Source: Henckelia pumila (Eukaryota > Streptophyta > Magnoliopsida > Lamiales > Gesneriaceae). Taken from it: 64,000 nucleotides of DNA. The DNA is taken from the NCBI RefSeq assembly GCF_033568475.1, contig NC_133123.1, positions 58,535,522 through 58,599,521 of the forward strand, given 5' to 3'. This document shows positions 34,056 through 45,695 of this stretch, piece after piece (the stretch's first letter is position 1; each line of letters opens with the position of its first letter). Below the pieces are notes generated by a model. That model saw only the letters and a list, made by a program, of their open reading frames with translations, searched no databases and was not told the origin of the DNA. A program made the position numbers and the translations under genes.

Positions 34056-34094
34056 ACAATTCATATATATATATAATATATATATATATATATG
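34056..34094. repeat. TA microsatellite upstream of the SAUR gene
   Basis: A nearly pure (TA)n stretch about 115-150 bp upstream of the SAUR start codon. It may supply the TATA element; otherwise a simple repeat. Confidence 0.6.
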
Positions 34095-34438
34095 CATAAG
34101 ATTATGAATAACAAATATTGTCACGATGACCAAAATATCCCTACATTTGAAGTTATATGCTATATAGGAACATACCGTGTGATTCACGACAAATACCAAT
34201 TACACTTTTGTCACAGTTTTTTTTTTTTTTTTTTTTGGTCACGGTTTGAATGTACTCTTCGTGGGAAAAACAAAATATATATGATAATAGAAAGATCATA
34301 ATCCAGTCGGGAAGAGTGTTTAACTTTTTTTTCTTAAAATGTTGCTATATATTTCTCACTAATGATACATGGCTATTTCGGTTTTCGAGATACGAGTACG
34401 GATTCTTGTTCATGTTAATTGTTTTCGAAACAAATTAA

Positions 34439-34781
34439 GGGAGTATTTGCAATCACTAAAAAAAAGTGATTGTTAGATTTTGGCTTAAAAAAATCATTTT
34501 TGTGTGTTTCTTAAACCTAGATTATATGTGTTAACTTATGCTTAACTTAATTGAAATCCAAAAGTTAGTCATGTGGTGATTATGATTCTCCAAAAGTGAT
34601 TCTAATAAGAAGGTCATTACTAAAATCACTTTAATCACTTATTTATCAAACACTACCCAACTTTGTTTTTTAGATTTTCACATTTGTTTTCAAACACTAT
34701 CAACTTTTGATTTTTCTTAACTTTTTTATAATATATAAATTAATCACTTCTACAAAATCACAATCTATTGCAAACACTCCC
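34439..34781. mobile_element. 343-bp MITE with GGGAGTRTTTGCAAT ends, TAA duplication
   Basis: The left end GGGAGTATTTGCAAT and the right end, read on the other strand, GGGAGTGTTTGCAAT differ at one of 15 bases. TAA lies on both sides (34436-34438 and 34782-34784). The inside is AT-rich with several AAAAGTGATT words and no gene. The ends resemble those of the foldback element at 31955, so both probably use the same PIF/Harbinger-type transposase. Confidence 0.75.
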
Positions 34782-35001
34782 TAATATTGATCAAATTATT
34801 TGATAGACTAATCAAGCACCATGGATGATGCGATCTTCACCATGACTCATTCACAATAATGAAACAAAAGTTGAAGGTCAATGAATATGGCAATCTCAAA
34901 TAATTTAAATATCATACTTTGAAATTCAAAGTTGATCGACCAATTAAGTTGAAGTCCAACATTAATTTTATTTAGTCGTGTGGTTAGCCGACTTCTTCAA
35001 A

Positions 35002-35190
35002 GATTTGAAGATGATGAATTTGGGTCAGAGGCCGCCGATCCAAAAATGAATCTAAGTAATAGCCAATAGGTTCCATTTGTTTAATAATAAGAATATATAT
35101 AGGAAACATAGAGGTTTGAAGATGATAAATTTGGTTAAGAGGCCATAAAATGAATCTCAATAGGTTCCATTTATTTAATAAGAATATAGA
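35002..35190. repeat. imperfect tandem duplication in intergenic DNA
   Basis: Two units (35002-35111 and 35112-35190) share TTTGAAGATGATRAATTTGG, AAAATGAATCT and AATAGGTTCCATTT in the same order. No gene is visible. Confidence 0.6.
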
Positions 35191-36177
35191 GAGAAAAAAA
35201 TATCCAAGTAAAGAAAGTACACATTGTTTTTAATAATATGATATGTCCACCTGTTACGAGAAAATAAATTTGTTTTTTTACAAGAAAATAACTTGATTTT
35301 TCGTATTAATAATAAGGGTAAAACACCTCTTGAAATAGTTTAAAAATAGACTTAAATTGATAAAAATGTACAAGTTTGAAGCTCATCCTAAGCTATACAA
35401 TATAATAATGCATGAATCCCTTAGAATAACCACATTGGTCAAATTAATGGATGGGCAAAAATGTCTCTCACTACTTATAACTACCATCTTTAAAATTTAT
35501 TTTAAATTAAAAATATAAAAAATGTTCATTACTTTTATATGTAATATAAACTATTTATGCACGCGAATTTTCGCTTACGTTGATTACCAGTATATATTAT
35601 ATGTAAGTAAGCTTATGCAATAAATTAACATTACTTAGTCAAATCCGTGATGTATTGAAATAATTTTGGACTTCAACTTATTTAATCAATTTTGATTCCC
35701 CAGATATAACCTTTCCTCAATTTGCATAATTCTCTGAAATTATCTAAAATTATTATAATTTTGACGTCAAATGTATCCAACCATTTTCTTTGTTCTTTGT
35801 CCTTTAATTATATAGGCAAATAATACATTATAACAAAAGCTAATAGAAAACATTAATGCCACATGCAGCAGTTTTTCTTCCCTTGTTCGGACAAATTTCA
35901 TTTATCATCTCTGTGAAAAATAAAAATTTAAAAAATGGCATAAATTACTACGAAAAATAAATTATCATAAACAATCTTGTGTTTTTTAAATTTAAAGAGA
36001 AAAATCCCCTCCTTAATTTTGTTTATTCTTATTAGTTGGGAAAATTTTTTAGTCGTGCAAGTAGATTTTTTTTTGGTTTAGTTTTGTAACTAATTAGTCG
36101 ATATTTTATTTTCATCCAATAACTTAAATTTTTTTATTTTTTTATTTTTTTAATATGTACATACACATCACGTCTCG

Positions 36178-36182
<5 letters not shown>
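35191..36182. other. AT-rich intergenic sequence
   Basis: No gene, RNA gene or element ends recognised. Confidence 0.5.

Positions 36183-36228
<46 letters not shown>
36183..36228. repeat. TA microsatellite
   Basis: An uninterrupted (TA)n run of about 45 bp in intergenic DNA. Confidence 0.9.
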
Positions 36229-36232
<4 letters not shown>

Positions 36233-36837
36233 ATACTTTTGGTATATTTGATTGATTTTTTTTTTTCATTTTTTTTTTCTCAACTAACTTCTACAACTAA
36301 AATATTTGATAGATAAATTTTAAACATCAATAATTTTAAAGTTAAGAAAAATCATAACTATATCAAAGAATTAATAATCTTTACTTTGTAAAAAGAGCAT
36401 AAACCTAAACTAACTTTTTGAAAAATGGAAAAAAAATCTTATTTTTATTTAATTAGAAATTTGAACCTATAGTAACAAATTTTCAATTAATTTGGTAAAT
36501 TATAAATGAAAATTACAATTATTTTCCCATTTATATTATCTATAATATATATAAAAATATTTGTTTATTAGACAAAAGAGGACACAATCATTTTTTTGAC
36601 AAAATTGTCCTTATAATATGGAATAGATATTACACTTTTATTTTTTTTTCTTTTCTTTTGTTTTGTTTTGTTTTGTTTTTTTATTTTGAAATTTCAAATT
36701 ACATTTTAGTCCCAACTTGATAATTTTTACAAATATGATATTACTCCTATTTTAATATAAATCAAATTAATTTTGCTCAACTATAATAATATACAAGAAC
36801 GCAACGCGTGCAACTATGATATTAAAATATTATACAA

Positions 36838-36868
36838 GCACGCGCAACGGGTGCAACGATAAACTAAT
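36838..36868 (+). mobile_element. Helitron-like 3' end
   Basis: A GC-rich imperfect hairpin (GCACGCGCAACGGGTGC) is followed ten bases later by CTAAT, matching the hairpin plus CTRRT end of Helitrons. A related GCAACGCGTGC word sits 35-45 bp upstream. The 5' TC end was not located, so element length is unknown. Confidence 0.4.
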
Positions 36869-37158
36869 ATTAATAATGTTGAAGAGTACAGATTGTCTAA
36901 CTTATTTGTAATTTATATATAATTATCATATATTATCTGCTTTTATATATTTTTTAATCGCTAAATTTTTGTATTTTAATTTAAATTTTTAAATAATTAA
37001 TTTATTATATCATTTTTTAAAATAATATGATAGGATTTTTATCATATCATATATATATATATATAACATATGCATGCATCGCGTACAAAGAGCGTTAATA
37101 ATAAACAATCCAAAAATCTATTATATATGATACCATTTTATTAATATAAGATTAAAGA

Positions 37159-37186
37159 CACGCAATGTGCATGCTGCGTTGCTAGT
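37159..37186 (+). mobile_element. second Helitron-like 3' end
   Basis: CACGCAATGTGCATGCTGCGTTG can fold back and is immediately followed by CTAGT. The following base is T, as expected for Helitron insertion between A and T. The 5' end was not located. Confidence 0.42.
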
Positions 37187-37189
37187 TCA

Positions 37190-39215
37190 GATTAATCATT
37201 CGTTTGTGATTAATCTAAACTACGAACATATCATGGATTGTCCCAAGAATAACAAAACAAGAACAAAAGCAACACTTTCTAATCATAACTCACTCAAACT
37301 AATTAAATAGTCATTTTAAAGATATATAAGGTTAATTCGATTTAATCTATATATATCAACATCGAGTTAATATATACTGACATAATTATGGGCCTTAATT
37401 AAATTATTGCAACAGTGATACTTTCAGGAGAAAAATCAAATAGGTCCCAGACTCTACGATTAGGTTATTAATATTTTAGTTACGTTTGGCGCAGAAGTCC
37501 AAAGCCTATATGGCCGTAGCGGGGCAAGTATAATGACATTTTTCATGGCGGGTGCAGCTACAACCATTTGATCATCTAATTAATTTTCATATATATATAT
37601 ATATGATGATAATGCGATAAATTGCATGTGCTCTATATGGTTTTTTTCCCGTGATACTTTTTCTCTTTCATGAACAATAATCTAATTTATTAATTAAAAA
37701 CCTTAAATACAAATGCTAGCATATATATGTGCCAGCTGCACTCAACTTTACATGTGTTTTGTATAAATTCTGTGTGGGTCAAATTGGCTTTTTTGATCCA
37801 TTGTAGACTTCTTCTAATATTTGGCAAACTATTGTTAGAACAATCTATCTTATAAGCTATATGTTATAACCTTATAACATACTTCAAATCATTTGAGTCG
37901 ATGATATCTAATGCATGGTTCTCCCGGACAAATATATCGTATGTATTCTATATTATATATATTGTTGAGTCTAATAAAGACAAAATACTGTGACTGTCAC
38001 AGTCTGTAATTTAGAATTTCTGAAACACTCTTGTTTTCTTATAACAATACCCTAAATACTCAATTATTTAACAATTAAAATCACCCAAACCACATGATCA
38101 TTTTTCTCTGTGATAAAATTATATTCGTATGAAAAGTTTTTTAACAAGAAAATTTATAAAAAAAAAAAAAAAAATCGTACGTCCATGCACACTATGCGGG
38201 TTGAAGGTCCTCGATTACTAATTTTCTATATCTTTTAATTCTATATTCTTTTCTATATTATTAAGTTTGAGATATAGATAATAACTACTTTTTGTAGGCT
38301 ATGACATACCAATTTTTATCTCCAAAATAACCTTATCTCATTACTACCATAATTATTTTTAAATGAAATAAATATTAATAACTTAATAATAATAAAAAAA
38401 CATAACATTAAATATAAATTACTCAAATCTTATTATATTTCAAATAAAATTTTATTATGCACAAATATAAAACTATATTTTAAATAAAATTTTAAGTTAA
38501 ATACATGCGTTGTGTGCATGCATTTTTAATAGATTATTAATTAGTATTAAAACCTCCAAAGTACTTGATATGTTGCAAAGATTTTTTGTGACACTTGCAT
38601 AAATATCCCTGTAACTGCCACCACATCCACTCTTCTCAATTCTCTGTTCCTCGCATCTTCTTTTCTATCTATAAATATCACAGCTTTTTTTAATGATTTC
38701 TTTTTTTTTTTTTTTGTCATTAATTAATATAATAAATTAAATATTTATATGTTTGCACATAAAAATTGCCAAAGAACATAAGAAATTGTGAGAAAAATTC
38801 TTAATAGCCATAGAAACTCTAACTATGTTACTGAAAATTCAAAATGATAATGGTTTGCCATATAAACATGGTGTTGGAATGTTCGAGGAACTCAGCTATG
38901 AACTAAAATGTACATTGAAAATTTCTGAAAACATGAAACAAAGATGAAAGTATGAAAATCTACATAAAAAATACTGTAAAATCGAGAGCAACTTTTGGAG
39001 TTGTGTTTGGATTTGTGTGATTGATTCATTGTTCCCAAATGCTCCTGCCAATGTTTTTGCCTTGGAAATTGAATAACCACCCACTATTTTTTCACATAGT
39101 GGGACACGTTTCTTCCCATTTCTCCCATTATTGTCTTGGCTTGGCCAAAGTCCTTATCTTTCATTCCCATTTGCTTCTCATTTTTACCCGCCCATAATCT
39201 TCCCTTTATTTCTAA
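37190..39215. other. AT-rich intergenic sequence
   Basis: No credible gene. It contains short TA repeats near 37595, poly-A near 38157-38174 and poly-T near 38699-38715. Confidence 0.5.
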
Positions 39216-39982
39216 GGCTGTGTTTGATAGCCCGGATTGTGCCTTGATTATTTAATTATCTCCCGTTTGATTGGTTTTTTAACCATTTCGCTTAAACTCA
39301 TGGGCCCGTGATAAAACACTGTATCAGATGGAAAAGGCTTCATTGATAAACCACCTCATACCCCTGTCATTAATTTGTCCGATGTGTACAGTGCACCAAA
39401 ATCGAATTTATTGACTCTTATGCCCTTTGCCCGAAAAAGGAAAATCCCATTATTCAACACCATCATTTCTCCGTCATTTCTCCTGTGCTTCGGTTGGAAG
39501 ATGATCTGTGTTCATTTTCAAATGTCAATCTTTGTCGACATACAGCTTTCGAAATCGGTTCGTAAAAATTCTTTGCATAAAATGTGTTACGATTTGGGAG
39601 GAAAAATGTTTTAGATCTGAAAATACGCGTTTGCAAATGTTCAACGAGAAGGGAAAATACTTACCGGTTCTTCGACACCAGATCTTGGATCTTTGTTTGG
39701 AGATGGATTTTTCTTATAGCCCAGATCTAAGATTTCACACATAGAAACTTGGGGAGCTTTGATTTTCTCATGTTGAAGAAAGTTATCGTTATGAAAATGG
39801 GTCAAGTTTTACTGGTAATCAAAAGGCTAAAATAGTCTTTAAAATTTGGAACATCATTTTATCCCTACATAAAAAAATACTACCAAACAAATACAAAATT
39901 TATCCTCATTAAAAATTATCATCACTTTATCCTGACTTCTTGGTATACATTAATAATCTCATCACACCTATCAAACGCACCC
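39216..39982. mobile_element. 767-bp non-autonomous element, TAA duplication
   Basis: The left end GGCTGTGTTTGATAG and the right end read on the other strand GGGTGCGTTTGATAG match at 13 of 15 bases. They are flanked by TAA on both sides (39213-39215 and 39983-39985). The ends resemble Tourist/Harbinger termini. Internal reading frames are short and resemble nothing known. Confidence 0.65.
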
Positions 39983-40248
39983 TAATGGTCTAGCCGGTTG
40001 GGCTTCTTGACTTCAGGAACTGGGCCAGAGGAACTCTTATAATGAGATGAAAAAATAACTTTTTATTTTTGTACCAAACATTATCATATATAAAAAATAA
40101 CATTTACGTACTATATTACACATGCGCATATGTCTCAGTACATATAATCTTTCCTGTCTCTCACGAAAAGAGCTAGATGAATCATCAAAAAAGTCCATCT
40201 CAAATAATAATATAATAATAATTTAAAAAAATGAATCTATTTTGGCTG

Positions 40249-40465
40249 TGGGCCACTATTGGCCCATATTTTATCATCACTCGAATTTATTTGACCCTGT
40301 TTCTATTTTGGATTGTTAAAATAAGAAGAAATCAACACAATCAAGAAATACATGATTTTTTTTACTAGAAAAATGAAGAGAAGTAGATTGCCATGATTAT
40401 TGGGCCACATGAACTGGATATACTATAATATATTGGGCTATAGCCCAATACAAGCCCAACAACAG
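40249..40465 (+). promoter_or_regulatory. site II (TGGGCC/T) cluster upstream of the RbfA-like gene
   Basis: Six TGGGCC/T words in both orientations (such as GTGGGCCAC, TTGGCCCAT, TTGGGCTA, AGCCCAATA) lie 90-310 bp before the ATG. Such TCP-bound site II elements are common in plant nuclear genes for organelle biogenesis and ribosome assembly, which fits the gene product. Confidence 0.5.
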
Positions 40466-40556
40466 CAACGTTAGATGATTTGTTTTTCAATCCCGAAAAT
40501 ACCCTCCAAAGACGAACAGATAATCCGAGGGAGGGAGGGAGTAAAAACATCCTGTG

Positions 40557-43500
40557 ATGACGCATCTTCAAATCCACCGCTCACCGGTAGTTCCGCCATG
40601 TTCAATCGCGAATTCACCGCCGTGGTTCTGCCGTCTCGATTCCATTACCCTTCTGAAGACACAGCCGCGGGGGATGACTTCCGCCAGCAGCGGCGGCGGA
40701 GGCAGAACAATCAGGTGTATGGCCCACCCTAGAAGAGTGAGAATGGTGGCGAAGCAGATAATGAGAGAGCTTTCCGATATGTTGCTCACCGATAAGGTTT
40801 TGCAGTACGCAATTTTGCCTGAAGCTGCTCTAGGCGCGGATCGGTATCTCTCCTCGCTCACGACGATTAGTGACGTTGAAGTTTCTTCTGATTTGCAGGT
40901 ACTTTTAATGCTTCTTTTCGAAATTTTGTTTTTTTTTTCCTTGATAATCACGTGTTGAGTGTAATTGATAAATGGCCAAATGGGTTTAAGATTACGGGTA
41001 CATGTGTTCTTGAAATTCCAATTACGCAGTTATTTTCAAGAGCAAGGTTGTTTTTTCTTTATATTTGTTGTTCTTTGACACTAGCGTAATGTGCATACAG
41101 AACAGTTTAGAAGTTGAAATCCGTCCATTTCTCATCTACTATTATCAAAACTTGCTGAGCATTAGGAAGCCGGATAGAATGATTAGTGGTTTTCGAAGCT
41201 TTTCTGCATCGAATTCGGACATTCTTCCACTTAGCTGCCATTACTAGGAAGATTCATTCACCAATTTTAAGTAGCATTCAAGAAAAAAGGCTTCACTTGA
41301 ATTGCACTTTTCAAATTTGTGAAATGGGAAGTGATCGGTAGCTCCTTGCTTCAAGCTTATCAAGGTCCTTTTAATGTGTCTGTCAAAGCAGTGAAATTTC
41401 CCTCTCTATTTAAAATTTTCAGCTCTCTTGAAAGAACACTCATTACTCTTTCTTTTGGATCATTCAAGTATGATGGAATTGTTGTGGAACGTTAGGTATT
41501 TAAGAAGCTTGTGGTTGAAAACTATAGATCGTAAAAGGTCAGAAATTCATCTTGAATCAACATAAAAATAACAGTAAATGCGTACTGTTCCATTGATTGA
41601 TGAGTATGGGAGTTATGGATGTTCCAACGGAACAGAGAAAACCATTGCTGGTCTATGAACAATTAATTAACACTAGTCACGGGCGCACGCGTTGCGTGTA
41701 TAACGCAATACATAAATATAATTTTTTTTTTGTGTCGTTCAATGAAGTCAAATAATCCACACATAACAATGTCAGGTAGTCGTAAAAAACTACCCAATAA
41801 CAAAATATTCAAAAATCAAAATAATCTTACCTTAATGACATTGTACATTAACATATGAATCAAAATATAATACTAACCTCTTTCAAAAAATATAATACTA
41901 ACTGTTTTTAAAAAATACTAACGAATGAAGGATACAAATATTTACCCAAAAAAAAAACATCAAACAATAAAAAAAAATTTAATTAGGGGCGTGGGATTCA
42001 GTTGGTGATGTGGGCTGTGGTTTTGGATTGAAATTAGGGGTGTGGGTTTTCAAATAAAAAATAACAACTGTATGTAACTATATTAGCGCCGGTGCACAAA
42101 CATTGCTTATGAAAAACATAACATACAAATATAATGTATTGTATATTTAATAATTTTTAAAATTTTAAAATATTTGATATGTATTATAAATGTATCTTCC
42201 ACTAACGTAGTAATATTTTTCAAGACATTTGACATAATTTATCTATAAAATAGACTTTCAACAAACCCAAAAATAAAATATATACAATCCATATTATGTA
42301 GATGACAAATTTTCCGAAAAAATACAAAGACATCGTTTTGTGCATTCAGTACAACACCACCTCTGCATCAACACATCCACACCTTTTAGTGTTCGATCAT
42401 CACCAATATGTATTTCATATGCACCACACGAAATAATTAACCTTCGGACGAAAAATCTATAACCAAAAAGTTCGTTAAAATTATTTTAATTTTGTACAAA
42501 AAGCAAATTAACATCCTTTTTTCAATTTCTATATATTTCACAATATAAAAGCTATAAAAAATTAATAAGTAATATTAACAAAAATAAATATTTGCAGCGA
42601 ACAGATATAAATGCAACTCAATTTCTTCATTTCCCAATAATTTAATGAATAATAACAAAACAAAACATAAACGATTAAACTAATTGAAGACCATCATGCA
42701 AAAATGAAAAACCAATGCATATCGATAGAATATATAAATAGCAAACTGAGATGCTATAAGATGCTAAATCTTTTAAAAATTGAAAGTTGGTCAGCCGTAA
42801 TCTACCTTTTCAAAGAATTTTAGAATGTTTTACTTCGAAATCTAGTAATCAGAGTGAGAGTGAATTGTTCGTCAATGTGCCACTGCCAGAAAACACCATC
42901 AATGTTGTAAATCAATTAAAACATCACACATTTACTTCCGAAACTTTAAAGTAATCTTACTTTTAAACATGCACCACTTTATCTTGATATTAATTAAAGT
43001 AGGTATTATAGGAAATATTATCCACGAAATAATAATTTTAAAAATCGTGAATGTTTTGCAAATCGAAAATAGAAAATATAATCATACCACGATAAGAAAC
43101 TAAATGGTGGATTGTAACGTTACATGTACAAAAAATATTCAAATTCATAACTTATATTCATTTAATACCAACAGAATAATGACTTTCCCGAATAATCAAG
43201 TGGGGAAAAAAATGTCATCCTTGCAATCACTCGATTATGAGAATGAAAATAAAAGTTGTGCCGGAGAAATTTACAAGCATGAAATTTTCTTTTGCACATT
43301 TAATCAAACTTGTTCAAAGCACCTTGAGTAGTAGAGTGATGTAAAATCAGAGATCACCATCAGAATATCACCATCGTCTACCTTAAAAAAACAAAACAAG
43401 AATAAAGAAATAATAGATAAAAACACCAAAGCAGCAAAATTATCCTGTTAATTTGAGGGAAATAAATCGCATACCTGGATGAAACAATGTGGGAAGGAAA

Positions 43501-44626
43501 TGGAAGTTAAGATATTGTTTGGTGAGGAAACTGCTTTACGATCGTGAAAGGAATTTGAAATTGGAAATGAGAAATCGGTTGATGACAGAAACGTGAGGAA
43601 GCCATAAACGTGGGTTTTAAGTTGTGGAGTGGGCCCGTGAGTTGGAAGACAAATTTGGGTCTTGGTTTTGCAACACAAGTTTTCTTTTTTCCTCTTGTAT
43701 TTGCATGTAATTATGATTTTTGAGTAAGGATAATTTCGGCAATACATTAATTTGACCATGACAGTTTTTCTAATGTGTGTAACTATTATTAAAGGGTAAA
43801 GATGGTAAGGATAGTAAAGATAGTAAAGATGTGTGAACCCACGAAATGTCCTATTCCTACACAATATGCTTGACCATTTTTCGCACTTCTAATATGTAGG
43901 TAGTAAAGGTGTATGTATCTGTTTTTGGTGATGAAAGAGGAAAAGAAGTTTCCCTTGCTGGCCTCAAGTCAAAAGCAAAATATGTTCGCAGTGAGTTGGG
44001 TAGGCGTATGAAGTTGCGTCTCACTCCTGAAATTCGTTTCATAGAAGACGAATCTCTTGAACGAGGAAGCAGGGTCAGATTTATATTTTATTCGATATGA
44101 TCTAATTGAGTTTTTTTCTATGTGATTCTTTTGTGCTACTTGGGTAGTCATCTCTCTCATCTTCTTTCCCACTTCTTGCTTGAGTGTGTGTTTCTATTTT
44201 TACTTTTGGTTTTCGTCAATTGTTGATATTTACCCCATTTGCACCTTTTTTAAAAAACTTTAGGAAGGTTTAAGTCGATGAGTTGAAACCATTTTCCCAT
44301 TCTACTAATGTTTCTACCATATTGTTGTATGGATTAAACTCAAATATTTATCTGTTTGTGATTATGAGATTAAGGTATGCCTTTGATGTTCATGTGACTC
44401 AGCTTATATGGAATATTTCCTCTTTGAGGTTTCTCCGAAACGGTAATTGACACGTTATAATCAATTTCAGGTACTTGAAATATTGGATAGAATAAAGGAT
44501 GAGAACGAGAAAAAAACTGTAGAAGGTGAAGCTGACGATACCGAAGAGCTATCTGATAGGGGCAACGATGATGCGGAGTGGGAGGGCGATGACCTTGATG
44601 ATGAAGGGATCATCTATGTAAAGTAA
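40557..44626 (+). CDS. ribosome-binding factor A (RbfA) family protein, three exons
   Basis: Exons 40557-40898, 43900-44073 and 44471-44626 join in frame to give 223 residues. Both introns have GT...AG ends (CAG|GTACTT, TGTAG|GTAGTA, AGG|GTCAGA, TTTCAG|GTACTT). Residues 1-55 are basic and serine-rich like an organelle transit peptide. The RbfA KH-like fold follows: RRVRMVAKQIMRELSDML, ALGADRYLSSLTTISDVEV, YVSVFGDERGKEV and KLRLTPEIRFIEDES. The tail is acidic and ends GIIYVK. RbfA matures the 3'/5' end region of small-subunit rRNA; a plastid location is likely from the transit-like start and plant relatives. I chose the ATG at 40557 because it is the first in frame; the actual transit peptide start is not proven. 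Intron 1 is 3.0 kb. Confidence 0.92.
40899..43899 (+). other. long intron 1 of the RbfA-like gene with repeat-derived sequence
   Basis: A 3001-bp intron, AT-rich from about 41650 on. It contains a Helitron-like end on the minus strand (41672-41700), many homopolymer runs and GC-rich CGCCGGTGCAC-like words near 42085. Reading frames inside are short and unsupported. Confidence 0.7.
41672..41700 (-). mobile_element. Helitron-like 3' end inside the RbfA intron
   Basis: On the minus strand a hairpin-capable GC-rich stretch (ACACGCAACGCGTGCGC) is followed by CCGTGA and CTAGT. This matches the Helitron 3' signature and the family seen at 36838. The other end, expected further right in the intron, was not located. 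Confidence 0.45.
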
Positions 44627-45695
44627 TTTTGCGTAAAGTTCCGAGTCATCCTACTTTGGGATGTGGTCAAGAGCTTGTTTCTTTCACGGGTTAGTTCTCT
44701 TGCAATCACAATGATAGAAGCAACCGTGACCATGAATTCACAGTACATCTTAGGTGGATTTGGAGAGGAGATTGTCAAAAATATATATGCTTGCATCTTT
44801 GGATCTCTTCTGCTACACGATGTATCACTATTTTCACCTGTTTTTGCATCATTCCAGCATATATTGCTGCGTGAGGCAATGACCTAAATTGTAATTGCTT
44901 GCCCGGGTGCCTCCATTTCTTCCTCTTAGTGTTTGAATGTGGTCTCAAGGACAATGTAAATGCATTTCCCCACCCAACGTATTTTGTGATATATGGAGAA
45001 AGGTGGAAAATTGATTTAATTTTTTTTCGTAATATATGGTAAAATTGCTTGATTTACATACATGAAAGGCACAAAGTAATTCCAAAACCCTTATTTGATG
45101 CACTAGCGGCAAGTCAGACTCGGAAGAAAAGTTTTCTTTCGTTGTGTTTCTCTCTTCATATATCGCATTTGTGACTTAATCTTTCATGACAGGACCTAAC
45201 AACTGGAGAACCCGAGTCTCCTAGAGTGAGTGAATTCAATTGATCACGCTGCCTCACGCTGAGATTTCATGTTGCTGCTTTGCTGGATAGGTATCTTGTC
45301 GATTGAGACAGTCAAACGTGACCTCAGAACAATGCTGATATATTAGCACATTTATTACCGAAATCTCAGAAAATACACCATTCCTTAAAGACAGCGAACT
45401 GAACTTTTTCATGTGTACTACAAGGCTGAAACAAGTGGTTCACCAAAATTAATCTTAAAAAGCTCCGGATCAAGAAATCCGAGTTCTTCCAATTCAAACC
45501 TTAAATCTCCTCATTTCACAGTGTCATATTATTGTACGGTGAAAATTTTTAACAAAATCGATGAGATATAAAGCCAGGCCGAAGCAGTGATTCTCCACAA
45601 AAGTATGGAAATAATGATCTCACGATAATGACAGCATAAATCACTATTATGTTCACTAATTATTTTGATTGACTAAAACGTAAAACATGGCTCCT
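44627..45695. other. RbfA 3' region and convergent intergenic sequence
   Basis: Follows the RbfA stop codon and precedes the end of the oppositely oriented ATP synthase e gene, so it should hold both 3' untranslated regions. Small frames here (such as 44663-44887) show no family features. I see no other gene. Confidence 0.55.

Noticed and set aside
39375..39744. Two overlapping small frames in a low-repeat region
   Set aside because: They lie inside the inverted-repeat element 39216-39982, have no domain features and no good codon context.
40568..40951. Minus-strand frame of 127 codons opposite RbfA exon 1
   Set aside because: It is antisense to a conserved exon with matching splice sites, and its translation resembles nothing. 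A shadow of the real gene.
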